Shown one piece after another: positions 12,443-23,975 of a DNA stretch of 64,000 nt (within the stretch, counting starts at the first letter, position 1; each line of letters opens with the position of its first letter). Origin of the DNA: Myrica gale (taxonomy: Eukaryota > Streptophyta > Magnoliopsida > Fagales > Myricaceae); assembly GCA_963930655.1 (NCBI GenBank), contig OZ005607.1, forward strand, positions 24,870,874 through 24,934,873, written 5' to 3'. Both the position numbers and the translations under genes were made by a program. The notes beneath the pieces were generated by a model that was given only the letters and a program-made list of their open reading frames with translations, was not told where the DNA came from and did not search any database.

Positions 12443-12995
12443 CCATCAAGCATTTTGTTTTTTCAGATAAGGGCCACAGACCTTGCTTCTATTTTAGCCA
12501 TCGAACCCAAGTTTGCAGCATTCTGTACCGGCGTCATCTTTGACCACGTCGGCATCCATATGTCCTTCAGTATTCTACTTGGCCATGGTGTTTGGTGGCA
12601 ATGCGGGAGGTTTATGGCTTCAGCAGTTCTATGAGGGTTTTTCTATTTGGTGGGGGTAAGTAGCTCTATGAGGTTGAGGACATCAAAACATGTAGGAGTC
12701 TTATTTGGTGATCAGTGCCAATGCTGGGCTTGGTGCCGCAGCAGGAACCCTCATGATCTTGGTGGCAAAGAGGACTGAATCACTATGGGTGTCACCTGGA
12801 TTCAAGTTTGTTGCCTAATACTATATTACCTTATTTAGAAGTAAGACTGACTAATAATTAGAAGTACATTAGAAGTTTAAAGCTCTATGATAGCATGAAG
12901 CCCATAGGAGAGTTGATCCAACACACCAAAAGAAGACATGATGATTCCTAGTTAGCACTAGGGTGTGGCTCTCACCATGACTGTTGGGCTGCAGG
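12443..12995. repeat. Duplicated segment, copy 1 (partner 30902-31450)
   Basis: About 550 bp that recurs in the same orientation in the last intron of the CPK gene. Shared landmarks include AAGGGCCACAGACCTTGC, TGGTGGCAATGCGGGAGGT, ATCTTGGTGGCAAAGAGG and CAACACACCAAAAGAAGA. Here it overlaps the 3' end of the broken Tudor gene (-). Confidence 0.85.
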
Positions 12996-13630
12996 AACAT
13001 CCACAACCATTCCAGGAACCAGGTCTTCTTCCTTGCTAACTTCAGGATCTTCCTTTTTCTTTGATAAAGACCCCTCATGGAGTTTTCTTCTCTGGCTCAA
13101 TGTCAGCGTCCAGCATCCTCTTTCAAAGTTTATGTACTGACCTTGTCACCCTCCAAAGTCTTCGCTTTCTTTTCAGAACTGGATTTGGTTCTCAACTTGA
13201 AACCGTCGGCAGGCATAACTTCAAGCTCAAACTGCTCTTTCCTCAAATCCAACATTTCGGGGTCACCATCTTCATACAGAATATTATGCAGCCGCTTCTC
13301 ATTATCAAAAGCTTTGATGCGTCCAATGAACCATTTCCGTGAGCCTGACTAGTAAACCTGAACTCTTTTGCCAACAACTCTGTCGTTATCAGCATTCTCC
13401 AAATCTACCAACCGGAAAGCAGGCACTTCCTTCCTTGGGCGGAGCCTAGAAGAACCTATCTCTGGGGACAACAAAAATGCCTCTACTATTTCCCCATCTG
13501 CTCTCCTCTTCCGTTTCGCAGGAGTGGGATAGTCCTTTTCACTCTCCTTCATCGCAGAAGCCTCTCCTTCTGCAATAAGTGTGGCTCCACCTTCTTCCTC
13601 ACCCTTTCTTGCTGCAGATCTCTTCCCCAT
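12575..13630 (-). pseudogene. Tudor-domain protein gene, broken
   Basis: Read on the minus strand, the frame opens at an ATG at 13630 (MGKRSAARKGEEEGG). It has a basic, acidic-patched N-terminus and then a Tudor fold sequence: VVGKRVQVY, SGSRKWFIGRIKAFD, KRLHNILYEDGD and LDLRKEQFELEV. Tudor proteins of this plant type resemble the PDS5-like chromatin proteins. The gene looks dead. A TAG (13349-13351) stands where the Tudor aromatic Trp is expected. The frame meets a TAA at 13130-13132 and conserved sequence resumes in another frame, and a TGA lies at 13075-13077. The tail GSLSKKKEDPEVSKEEDLVP and VPAAQQSW follows. A GT at about 12978 could be a donor leading to a last exon that ends KPPALPPN-MAK at 12575. 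An acceptor near 13690 suggests a leader intron upstream. Confidence 0.7.
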
Positions 13631-15970
13631 AGACTTAAGACCATAAACTGCCCTTGTTACTTCCTCCTTCAGATTTAGTATAAACCCTGCAAAAAGGATG
13701 GGGCATAAAAGAATGCTCAAAAAAAGACAGACCAGAAGATTGTACCACCATTCAAAGAAACATTAATAAAGAAAAAAGAGGCTAAAACATATTATTCAAA
13801 AGAATAGACCAGGAAAAAGTACTGAAAAAAGTAGAGTTTACAACCCCGTACCTCTCTCAACAGACGAGTCACACATTGAGAGGTACAGGGTTGTGACCTC
13901 TCAACCCTGTACATCTCTCACCAGATCGTGGAGTATTGAGTTTAGGAATAGTTCAGTGAATGAAAACATTCAAGAAGAAGCCGTAAATAAACAAGCACCA
14001 ACTCATCCCAATGGAAAGACTTAACAGTTACTAAATTGCAGCATGAATGCTGCTCCATTTTACCCATATTATATCATTATGTCATCTAATGTCTGAGTAG
14101 AAAATCCAGAAGATAGAAAAACATATACAAGTATATGCATTTGATAGATGTATGTTCAGAAAAAAACATTTGAAAAAAAAGGCAAAAAACGCGAAGCAGC
14201 CATCTGGTGACTTCTAATATCAGGAAAACCCTCCTAAAATATGCACAAGACCAAAGAGCACAAATCCTGCCACTGGAAAACCTCAATTGCCATCACAATA
14301 GGATAGTAGCAAACCATATATAACCTTAAATATGAACAGCAAACCAAGCAGATACGAAAAATCAAATTATTGTAAAATCAAAGCATTGAAGACAGACCCA
14401 AAACTTTTCAACAAAATTGAAGCCTAGAAAAAATACATGCAACCTCATAACAAATCCGTATACATGAAAAAGCAAAAATGGTGAAACGAATTCAGCAATC
14501 ATGTAGCAGGAAACAGAGGTATGTCTGGGAAACATCTAACGGTTTGGTTGGAAAACCTCATGCGCTTTCCCATGGGCCTACCTACTACCTCGGACACTGC
14601 CCTCAGAAACGAGTACTGTAAAGAAACCCAATGTTGCCAACGAGGAACTTGTAAAACTTATATTTCTTCTGAAGACTTCACCAAAGAGGGTCCTTAAATA
14701 GAGCTCTCCCCGAAGTGAAAATGGGAAGTATATGAAGTTTACCTATTCCTACTCAGAGATAGCACAAAACAATTAAAGCCTTGGAAACCAATTCTGGATA
14801 AATTCAGTCAGATACTACCAAAAACCACGTTCGCACTAAAAACTGCTACCAGATAACTCAGATATGAAGAATCCAGGAGGGTTCAAAAAACTTTATTGTG
14901 CAGAGAATTCATTCAATACAGTCCAAAATAGAGACGAAACGCAAGTGCAGGTTGGCACCCACCAGAAGAAAATTTTAAAGGAAAAAAAAGGCCTCAATTT
15001 TGTTGCTACTTGGGCACCCAAGTAAAATGGATGAAACAGGCAAAAAAAGCAAGTGCAGGTTGGATATGGTACCTTGAACCAGCACCACTCTGGCACCGGT
15101 GTGTGCGCCTGTGATACTGTGGGAGTGATGTGCTAGGCATTAATGCGAACATGTGGAGCAGCAGCGTAGCAAATCACAGCACTGACTGCGCCATGTCAGC
15201 TTCAAAATGGGCAGGAAACATTCTTCAACGTCTGGACACGCGGCTGCATTTGGTCGGGTATTCCGTCACCTGAGTACTGAGGTTTCCCGAGTGATTTTCT
15301 CGGAGGACCTAAGAAATATCATCTAGTAATCTTGCTAAAAAAGGACTCAAATTGGGAGGGAAGTAATTCCCCCACAGTGAGGATGTATAGGGATGAGGTA
15401 GGAGCTGTTGATGTATTATAATCTTTTTTTTCTTTTCCTTTTGGCAACTAATGTGTAAAAAAAATTCAATATTCAACAATATTCATTCTGTAACATGTAA
15501 GGTAAGGTAAGAAATGATGCGATGATTTTAAACATACAACATAAAGTCGACCCTTTTACCTTTGTATTGCAGAATAGAGAGCCACCATTTGAGTGTTTCA
15601 AGAGCAAAAGTCTCCTTTTGTTTCTCTGCTCAGAAGTCACATGTTGAAGTTGAGAATTCTTACCCCTTTTGGCAACCCCCCGACACTAAATATATTCATC
15701 GAGAAACGTTCAAGTCTTATTGTAATCAAACATGACCAAATGCAAATGCACCATCCCACACAACTCACGTGTAATATACTATTGAACAGACATTCTAATT
15801 TCTAGATAGCACTAAACTCTAACACCATATATAAAATACAACCGAGCGTTGAGAGAGAGAGAGAGAGAGAGAGTAACTTACCGAATTGTGAGAGCTGAAC
15901 TCCAAGAAGACAAAAGTAGTGGCACTGTGAGGAGTTCCAATTGAGGGTTTTGGGTTGAATTTCTCTTTTC
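13631..15970 (-). other. Leader intron and 5' UTR exon of the broken Tudor gene
   Basis: On the minus strand an exon-like stretch ends at 15882 with the strong donor TTCG/GTAAGTTA, and an acceptor TTTTTGCAG lies near 13690, so a leader intron of about 2.2 kb is likely. A (GA)n run lies at 15850-15872. No protein-like frame was found between them. The sequence above 15970 passes into the segmental duplication. Confidence 0.4.
13838..13920. repeat. Short inverted and direct repeat cluster
   Basis: CAACCCCGTACCTCTC is followed by its near complement GAGAGGTACAGGGTTG and then by a direct echo, CTCTCAACCCTGTACATCTC. The cluster lies in the presumed leader intron of the broken Tudor gene and could form a hairpin. 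Confidence 0.6.
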
Positions 15971-16325
15971 TGGTCAGATTGAAAGTTAAAGATTGTGAAA
16001 AGTCTCGTTTTTTATATTTTAAGTTTATAGCGCGAAAATTTTTAGAGTTTAACTTTGATGGGTTTTTATGAAAAGTTAGTCAGAAAGTTTGAAGGTTATT
16101 TGGTGGGATTGAGTTTAATTGGAGTTTGGATAAGAAGGTGGAAAGATGAGTTGATAGAGTGTTTTTATAATTTAATTGTATTAAATATTTGTGAAAAAGT
16201 GTAGACGGAATGAGTTGACAAAGTTTTATATAGTTGATAGAATGATGTTTATTAAAGTTTAATTAATTTATTAGTTTTGTGGTTTAACTTTTTTCTAATT
16301 TGGTCCCTTATAATTAAGGTTAAAT

Positions 16326-16650
16326 ATACTTTACATTTTCCAATTACAAGGGTCTTGACATATTATACTTCATTCTATTATTTTTGTCACATTGCACTCA
16401 CCAACTATTATTTTTAGACCCTTTGCATAATTTCTTTTTTGGCATCAAAATTATGGGAACAAAATTATTATTTTGCATACAAAAAAATCATTTTCTGTCA
16501 AAATTAACCAAAAATTTTAATAATGGTGCAAAGTGTTTAAAATCAATAGTTGGTGGGTACAATGTGACAAAAATAATAGATTATGATGCAAAATGTAAAG
16601 TCCTCATAGTTGGAGGGTACAAAATGTATTGATCTCTATTAATTATTATG
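16326..16650. mobile_element. Fold-back MITE (family B), second copy
   Basis: Arms carrying TTATTTTTGTCACATTGCA and its complement ACAATGTGACAAAAATAATA; collinear with 140-520 in the duplicated block, so it was present before the duplication. Confidence 0.55.
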
Positions 16651-17142
16651 TCAGAGTCTCTAGGATTAATTAATTTGTCTCAAGAAAGTCCTTCCATCCA
16701 AACACAGGCCAAAAATAAGGCACATATGCATATTTCACTAATAAAAAATATATCACTATTAAGTGACTTGAGCTGAACGAATCTAGCTGGTGTCTACCTA
16801 TAATTGTATGTTTTGACAAATTGAAAAAACACTTGATAATTTTGTAGGAGGTAAGTGTTTTGCTTTTCTGAATGCTCGTGGTTTCCATTTTCTCCACTCT
16901 GCAAACATTAAAAAGCAGACAGCTCAGAGATTTCTCACATCATACTAATGGATCGAACCTGGCTTTCAGATAAATTGAAAAGCTGTATATTGCATTTTCA
17001 TGTAAAATTGCTCGATCCATCGATGATACTTGTCAGAGATAGAAATTCATAAAAGAAAATCATGCAAAGCGAATCTGAGGGTCTTCCTTTTAGACAATAA
17101 AGAAATAGATGAAATTGGCTAATTAATCTACGAACAGGGCTC

Positions 17143-17240
17143 TCCTACCCGAGCAGGTGTGGGTCCCGTGTGGGACCCACTCCTCCGTGTCCCTCTCTCT
17201 CCGGAATTGCTCTGCAGAGGATCCCGATCCTTTAGAGAGA
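17143..17240. repeat. GC-rich insert with palindrome
   Basis: Contains GTGGGTCCC and GGGACCCAC separated by four bases, followed by CT-rich sequence. It is absent from the matching place in copy 1. It is probably the end of a small transposon; the family is not fixed. Confidence 0.4.
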
Positions 17241-17244
17241 GAAA

Positions 17245-17365
17245 TATGAACTTTATACTATTTAATATTATTCATGTAAAATTTCAAATAACATAAATCT
17301 TACAATATGATCTGCCTGTTGTGATCATCTCTTTCCGAATTGCATCATATAATTCAAGTAGGAAA
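17245..17365. mobile_element. MITE family A copy
   Basis: Aligns with 3185-3300: CTATTTAATATTATTCATGT, then a run resembling AACATAAATCTTA, and then GAATTGCATCATATAATT. It lacks the hAT-like insertion seen in copy 1. Confidence 0.5.
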
Positions 17366-17620
17366 TTGAAGAAGCACTAGGCTCAAAAAAATATGATTAT
17401 AATTGTAAATATTATATCTAAAAAGGAATCTGGTGATCTTTGTCTTAGAGTTAAAAGGTAGAAAATATGGAAGAAAAAATACCAAAGGAGTTACAATTGT
17501 ATTAGAAGACAAACGTTGCGGCGCACAAAACTATGCAAAAAGAATCATCTTTTGCATGAATTTGGACTATTACGAAAGATATACGTAACCCCCAGAAAAG
17601 AAATCAGGTTTCAAGATCTA

Positions 17621-18156
17621 TAGGCGCATTTAGTTAGACTCGAGGATTGTCAATTCGGGAAAAATTTCTGCGATTTTTGAAGTTAGTTTATAAAATGGTG
17701 CGCTTATAATAGATGGGTTTTGAAAATGGTAAGACTCCGTTTTGATCGAAAGGGAGCATGGCCCAAACGACCTCGTTCGGGGCAGGACGAGATGTTGGAC
17801 TAAATGAAGTGAGCTAGCCAGGCATTGATGTGTGGGCACTGCCTTTAGTAAAGTTAACAGAAGACTGACCTCAATTTTTTTTTTGCAAAATCCACATGCA
17901 AATATAAAATTGCCATCAATTTCTCCCAACATTTACGATTAGTTGACTCATTTGTCCCTATTACAATGAAAACTTTATCCCCATTTTTAAAAACATAATT
18001 ACTTTTTTCTACTTTTTCATTAACTCCAATCATTATTTAACACCTCAATAATTAGTCTAAAAAGTCTACAACAACCTACCACTATATTTTACACTACTTT
18101 CTCACAAAACCCAATTCTACTCCATTTTCACAACATTTCCTAAATTTTTCAGATTT
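17621..18156. other. Intergenic, nothing recognised
   Basis: AT-rich unique sequence between the segmental duplication and the Harbinger element. The open frames are not protein-like. Confidence 0.4.
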
Positions 18157-19173
18157 TTAGGCTGTGTTTGGATCGTGTCTGAGACTTGTTTTTTGATTTT
18201 GTTTCCAAAACACGTTTTTGTAATGATGACAAAAGAGTTTTCTTACTACTTCTGATACCGGTAGTTAATTTAAGGCACACACCGTGAAAAGCAGTGCAAT
18301 AAAAGTGACCTGTTAGTGCATTCGTTAATTTACCCGCACACTGTCGAAAGCACCGCATCAAATTATAATAAAATCATAATACAATTATAACGACCCAATC
18401 ATTCATGACAGCCCCTGCTACCATCCGTGTGGATACAGTCTGTCTGCCCTTGATCATCTTCTTGACTGGCCCATAGTTGTCGTTGACTGCCAAACATGGT
18501 TGTGTCACCCATGGTTGTCGTTCTTTTCCATACGGTTTATTTTTTCTTTGTAGCTATTTTTTGAATATATAATAATATGCATCATATGCTGGAAAAACAC
18601 AAAAATGTGCTTCATATTTGCTTGCAGAAAGGAAAAAATTATTTACGGAATAAATTAACCCAGCCTATATGGCACTATATGAACATGAGCACTGTGTTTA
18701 TAAATTCCACTTCACGACTCAATTGCTTCATATTTGCTTCGGACAGGCAACAAAAATATTCAAAATCTACTGTAGAAATCAAAAGATAATAACAAGTCCT
18801 TGCATTGTTTAATTTAACCCATCAACGACATCATCATCATTCACAAAACAACGTATACTCGCCAAAACATGACCCTAAACCTGTGTTGCGAAGCATGATT
18901 CCAGTTGCCAAGTTGTGACACCCACCCAAGAGTTAGAGCCCGATGACAGATCTCACCTCCTCCGGCATCCCCTCAGTTAAAAGCGTATGCAAGAGTCGTG
19001 TAGTTTGGGCAACCATGATATCGAAATCTTATCGCTCTAGCGTTAATCTGTTTCAATTGAACGACGACAACACTAGTCATTACTGTTCTTACCAATAAAC
19101 ATGCATCGTAACGCTATTAAAGTCCAGGTATTAACGCTCCCCACCTAAAACTAGGGGAGCAACCAATACTTAC

Positions 19174-19497
19174 CGTTGAATATGTCATCCATTTCTCATC
19201 TGATGCGGTAACAGTGTTACTCATTGCGTCCCAATGAAACCCATCGGTACCAAGTAAGGTGGTGAAGTCTGCCACCAGTCGCCGAAGCCGAGCAACCTTT
19301 CCCCTTAAGTTGATAGCCGAATACTCTCTTCCCGTAGTCTGGGTCATACATTGTGCAATGTTGTTCCAAGTATTTCTCTCAGGACACTTGCCTCTCACCA
19401 AAAGTCCAGCTTCTTTGAAGTCAACCAGTATTGATGCTAGTTCCCGTTCAATGCTCACGTTCCATAGCTGATTCTCCCCTTCATCTTCCATTCTTAC
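19174..19497 (-). pseudogene. Myb/SANT-like domain exon, truncated second copy
   Basis: On the minus strand the exon opens after an AG with GTAAGA and then ATG. It encodes MEDEGENQLWNVS, ILVDFKEAGLLVRG, RNTWNNIAQCMTQTTGREYS, NLRGKVARLRRLVADFTTLL and DEKWMTYS, and ends at a good donor (ACG/GTAAGT). The layout (Trp near the start, a K-VARLRR motif, a W near the end) matches the Myb/SANT-like domain of plant Harbinger partner proteins and parallels the exon at 26242-26568. No matching downstream exon was found before the element end, so the gene appears truncated. It diverges strongly from the intact partner gene. Confidence 0.6.
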
Positions 19498-20110
19498 CTA
19501 AGACAAAATTGCAAAAGGTAGTGCCCTTTAATATTCTGCAAGTTTATAAAATCAAAAAAGAGTAAAACAGTGGTCTAAAACCAGAACAAGAAAGACTCGA
19601 TGATCACGACTTGAAGTGAAGTGGTTTTTTCTGACTTCTTTCCTAACTTGTGCCTCAGACCTTTGATGATGCTAAACTAAGTTCGCGACAAGAGCCACTA
19701 AACCCTCTGTCGTCCACTATGTCATTTATAGAGTAAATTACTTTATGGCACTATTGCTGAAAACAGTTAAAAAAACTGATGAAAAAAAAAACAAAACAAA
19801 TCCATTGATAAGGAACTTAGAACTGACAACGGTGCCAGCAAACGTCAAATAATAAAATCGAATCTGATTCCTTGCACATCAAAAGCTGTTTCATTTTTAC
19901 GACTGAAATCGCTCTCACACAGGCCTGGATAACTGTCAGTAAAATCTCTTCGCCTTTTCCCTTTGAAGATGCAGTCAAGATATGGTTCGAATGAGTTTAA
20001 AGAAAATTGCTATTTCAGACGAGACTTTTCGAAAACCATTTCAAGCTGACAGTTCAGCCTACTAAGTGAAACAATGAACATAGAACTGAAAACGCTGCCA
20101 ACAAACGACA

Positions 20111-20600
20111 AATAATAAAATCCTTACGCTGTTTGATTTTCACTTTCACTGTTTGAAGCTGCGTTCACAAATTCCACACTAGATACAAAACTGTCAGTAA
20201 ATCTTTTGACATTTCGACGATACAGTCAAGATACGGCTGGAGAAATAATAAAATCCTTTCGCTGTTAGATTTTCACTTTCGCTGTTTGAAGCTGCGCTCA
20301 GAAATGCCACACTAGATACAAAACTGTCAGTAAATCTTTTGACATTTCGACGATACAATCAAGCTACGGCTGGAGAAATAATAAAATCCTTTGAAGTTGC
20401 TCTCACAAATGCCACACTAGATAATTGTCAGAAAATCTTTTGACATTTCGACGATACACTCAAGATACGGCTGGAGAAATAATAAAATCCTTTCGCTGTT
20501 TGATTTTCACTTTCGTTGTTTGAAGCTGCTCTCACAAATGCCACACTAGATAACTGTCAGTAAATATTTGACCTTTCGACGATACCTCTCGACGAGATTC
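20111..20600. repeat. 133-bp tandem array inside the Harbinger element
   Basis: AATAATAAAATCC starts units at 20111, 20244, 20377 and 20478; the third unit is shortened. Each unit contains CACACTAGATA, CTGTCAGTAAAT or a variant, CATTTCGACGATAC and AAG-TACGGCTGGAG. A weaker relative lies at 19848-19990. The array lies upstream of the transposase gene, where binding sites or promoter elements would be expected, but that role is inference. Confidence 0.8.
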
Positions 20601-21269
20601 GCAAATAGGACACGAATTTCTTACCATATCTATGTGAAGACTGACCATGATCAGTTGTCAAGTCTTGTTGTCATATCCTCGCTTGCTCACAACTGCATAT
20701 CATGGCATCCTCACGTTAGTTAGCCCCGTTTATGCCCCTCCCGGGACTTTCGGTGAGCCTCCTATCTCCTTGTACTATTAAATCGTTTTCTATGAGTCCG
20801 CGACTTCTACTATTCTTAATTAATTCTACCAATCACAAAAATCTCCCTTTTTCAAACTCGTAATAAAAAAAAAATCAGAATTAGAAACTACTTGTTTATA
20901 TAAAAGAAGGCTTGTGGTTCAACTTTCGGATTCACCTTTCACCATATTTTATAAGGTGTTTTAGCAACCAAGTCAAAGTGAGGTTGGGCTGAGAAAGCAG
21001 GCCCGCTGTGACCCCATTTCAAAGGGGAGCCGAAAGGAGTGCTAGAAAAGTCAACAAACAAAAAGTCAAGGGGAGTAATATAAAGGCAAGAGCAGAGGGC
21101 AAGAAAAAAAATGATGAAAGCTGTCGGTCCCTGACCCTCTCTCTCAGTCCCTGCTTTCTTTTAAAAACCATCCAAAGACACTCGATACCTGCAATAAACC
21201 ATATGCAATCCATCAGGCAGAAGATCTAAAAATAGAAAGAAACGTTGGAGGAGCCAACGTGAGCTAGAT

Positions 21270-22820
21270 ATGGAGGTCGGAGACAGTAGTGACGATGAAG
21301 AGTTAAGATTCCTCGAAAGTATGTTCAACGAAGGCCTTCACGATGATGATGATAATCACAACAACATGGATGAAGAAGACGATGGAGTCAGTAGCTCGGA
21401 GGAGAATGATGATTTGTTATTACAACAAATGCTTATGTTTATGATGCGAATGAGGGAGTTCCTTAGACAAATGAGACAGCTCGAACGTATCCCACAGCGC
21501 ACCTCAATTCTAACAGGTGAAGCATGGATCATTGAGGTATTGACCGGGAACCCAAGGACATGCCACGAATTATTCCGCTTGCACTGCGGACCGTTTCTTG
21601 CTTTGTGCCAAAAACTTCGAACAGGGCATTACCTAGAAAATAAGGGTAAAGTCAGCGTTGAGGAGGCAGTTACGATGTTCTGTGCGTTGGCAGGACACTC
21701 AAGGCGAATGAGAGATTTGGCAGACCGCTTTCAGCATTCGCTCGAAACCATATCACGTCATGTTCGACGTGTCATGCGTGCACTATGCAGATTGGGAGCG
21801 GATGAAATACTGAAGCCGACTCATGTCGATGGGGTTCATCCATACGTCCAAACGAACCCCCTATATTTCCCCTGGTTTGAGGTAATGCTGCTGTTTAGTT
21901 TCTGAGTGATACTGGGCGTTAAATTCAAAGGTGATGCAACACAAAGCCAGTATGAAAATTCCACACAAAGCCTACTGGCAATTTCATACTGGCCAAGGGC
22001 TTTTTGCCGGAGCTACTGGCAATTTCATACGTTAGTTTTGGACATACAAATTTTCATACTGCCAATTTCATATGTGTAGAAATGTCTCGGAGCTATTGAT
22101 GGGACTTTAATCACAGCATGGGCACCGAAAGAAGTTTTGACCGCCTATAGGGGTCGTAAGAACACGGTTACGCAAAACGTGCTTTGTTGTTGTGACTTTG
22201 ATATGATGTTTACATTTGTGTATTCAGGGTGGGAAGGGACTGCGAATGACTCCCGTGTGTTTCTTGACTGTGTCACCCGACCGCAAAATAAATTTCCATG
22301 GCCAAGAGATGGTAATCCGTTCCTTTTCCTGTCACCCGATTATGCCAAAAATGAAACCAGATAAATTTATGTATTAATTAGCTAATTCTTTGTTTTCCCC
22401 TTTTGATGCATATCAGGATATTATTACCTGGTGGACTCGGGCTTTCCCCTTACGTGGGGCTTCCTGTCGCCCTATAAGGGTTCGAGATACCACTTGGCCG
22501 ATTTCCGTAGTGGCGGAAATCCAAGGGGACCACGTGAACTATTTAACTATCGACACTCATCACTAAGGATGGTCATTGAACGTTGTTTTGGTGTTCTAAA
22601 GGCACGGTTTAAGTTGTTGAATTCAATGCCTCGGTTCAAGACATGCAGACAAGCGTTGTTTCCAATAGCTTGTTGTGTGCTTCATAATTGGATAAGCATT
22701 CATGACAGAGACGATGACTTCTTCAGAGATTGGGAGAACCGAGTGGTACAAGATGACGATGAAAACGATGACTTCGCAGGTCCCTCGTACCAGTACGACA
22801 TGTCGACTGCAGCGGCTTAA
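21270..22820 (+). CDS. PIF/Harbinger transposase (HARBI1-type DDE nuclease)
   Basis: Three exons join in phase: 21270-21881, 22080-22311 and 22417-22820, giving 415 residues with no internal stop. The N-terminus is acidic (runs of Asp and Glu over residues 5-48) and is followed by a helical region with TNPLYFPWFE-like residues near 195-204. The DDE core has GAIDGT (Asp 211), NDSRVF (Asp 261) and VIERCFGVLKARF (Glu 336), with the usual family motif NYRHSSLRMVIER before the last Glu. The C-terminus is acidic. The protein would cut and join element ends at TWA targets, with the Myb-like protein as a DNA-binding partner. The first ATG with a continuous acidic start was chosen. I saw no missing catalytic residue. 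Confidence 0.92.
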
Positions 22821-23640
22821 GCAATGTCACAAAAAAGGGATGAAATATCCAATTGGATGTGGGAGAACCGTTGAAGGTGGCACATGTTCACCTCTAACCA
22901 AGTTATCACGCTCGTTGATTTCTGTTTTTTGATTGCAATGTAATTGCCTTCCTTTTCTTATCTATCGTGTATGTTCCTTTAACATGACTTCATCATGTAA
23001 AATGGAAACAGAGCTGTGTGGAAGTTGTATTTGAGGGAAGTATTGGCTAATACGTTTCTCTGAAACAGACAGCGTGCCTAAAGCCGTCTGACACTCAACA
23101 CGAGGGCAGAGAGAGTGCAAAAGAAATCACAGAATGTGCCAAAAAAAAGTTCTTTGCGCAAACCGAATACCATCCTTTTCTTTTCCCTTCTCATTGTTTT
23201 CCCTTGTCACAGAACATAACAGATGAAAAGAAGGCATCAGCCAACTTAAAATGGACATGAAAATTGAAAGGAGTTTTGCTTCCTTCGACATCTCTCAGCA
23301 TCATATGATACTTATATGTCAGTGAGAGCACATGTTAGTTTCAAGAGCCAAAATAGACCTCTTTTTACAACCAACAAACCATAAATCACAATCCAATCCC
23401 TACCAAATCCTCATCATAATCCAAGTTCACGATCCAAGTCTACAGCAAACAGTTAAGTGACGCCCAAGAACTTAGAAAAAGAAAGTACAGTGGTTAGCAA
23501 ATTTATAAAGAGTACAAGGTAAAGAATCCATGTGAAACCCGGTAAAATACATGACCCAGACTTGAAGCAACTTCCCCAAGACAAGACCCAAATCCACCTC
23601 TCTTCATCCATAAGCCTCCTTCACACAAACCAAGCAAAAC

Positions 23641-23975
23641 ATGTCCAAGTCCAGCACCATAGCCACAAAAGTACCTGAAGATACGGCTGCACGTAATCCT
23701 GTAGAAATAGGTGCTAGAGGCACTGTTGGAACCCTTATAATGAAAGAAATCGAGTATTTCGGCCGGCTTGAATTAAGCTGCCAAGGTAGCTCGAAGAAGC
23801 CTCAGTTCCACACAACAGATATGACTTCCTCTAGTAGTCATTCCAGACCCCCTTTCGGATCTCAGATAGCAACACAAAAGAAGAAAAAGAAAGGCACAGT
23901 CTCGTACCAAGTATGTGTTCCATGGTGGAGGTTTCAGACAACAATCGGCCAATTGGCGTATTGAATAACTTATAG
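23641..23975 (+). pseudogene. Captured small plant gene, frameshifted (probable)
   Basis: The frame opens MSKSSTIATKVPEDTAARNP and continues VEIGARGTVGTLIMKEIEYF, a motif that I associate with a family of small uncharacterised plant proteins (E-G-RGTVGSL--KEI-YF). After a Lys run near residue 82 the original frame drifts to unrelated sequence. A second frame then reads VPSMCSMVEVSDNNRPIGVL and ends at TAG 23973-23975, which looks like the true continuation. A single-base frame change near 23900 would explain this. About 120 bp of leader-like sequence precedes the ATG and there is no intron. It lies inside the Harbinger element, so it is most simply host sequence picked up by it. The family recognition is from memory and uncertain. 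Confidence 0.45.

Larger units (their letters stand above)
16040..17620. repeat. Segmental duplication, copy 2
   Basis: Matches 1-3560 in three collinear blocks. Copy 2 lacks the two long extra stretches of copy 1 but has its own short GC-rich insert at 17143-17240. No gene is visible. Confidence 0.75.

Noticed and set aside
12389-12634. A plus-strand open frame with hydrophobic stretches after PUR5
   Set aside because: It lies antisense to the end of the Tudor pseudogene, and the duplicate at 30902-31450 does not keep the frame.
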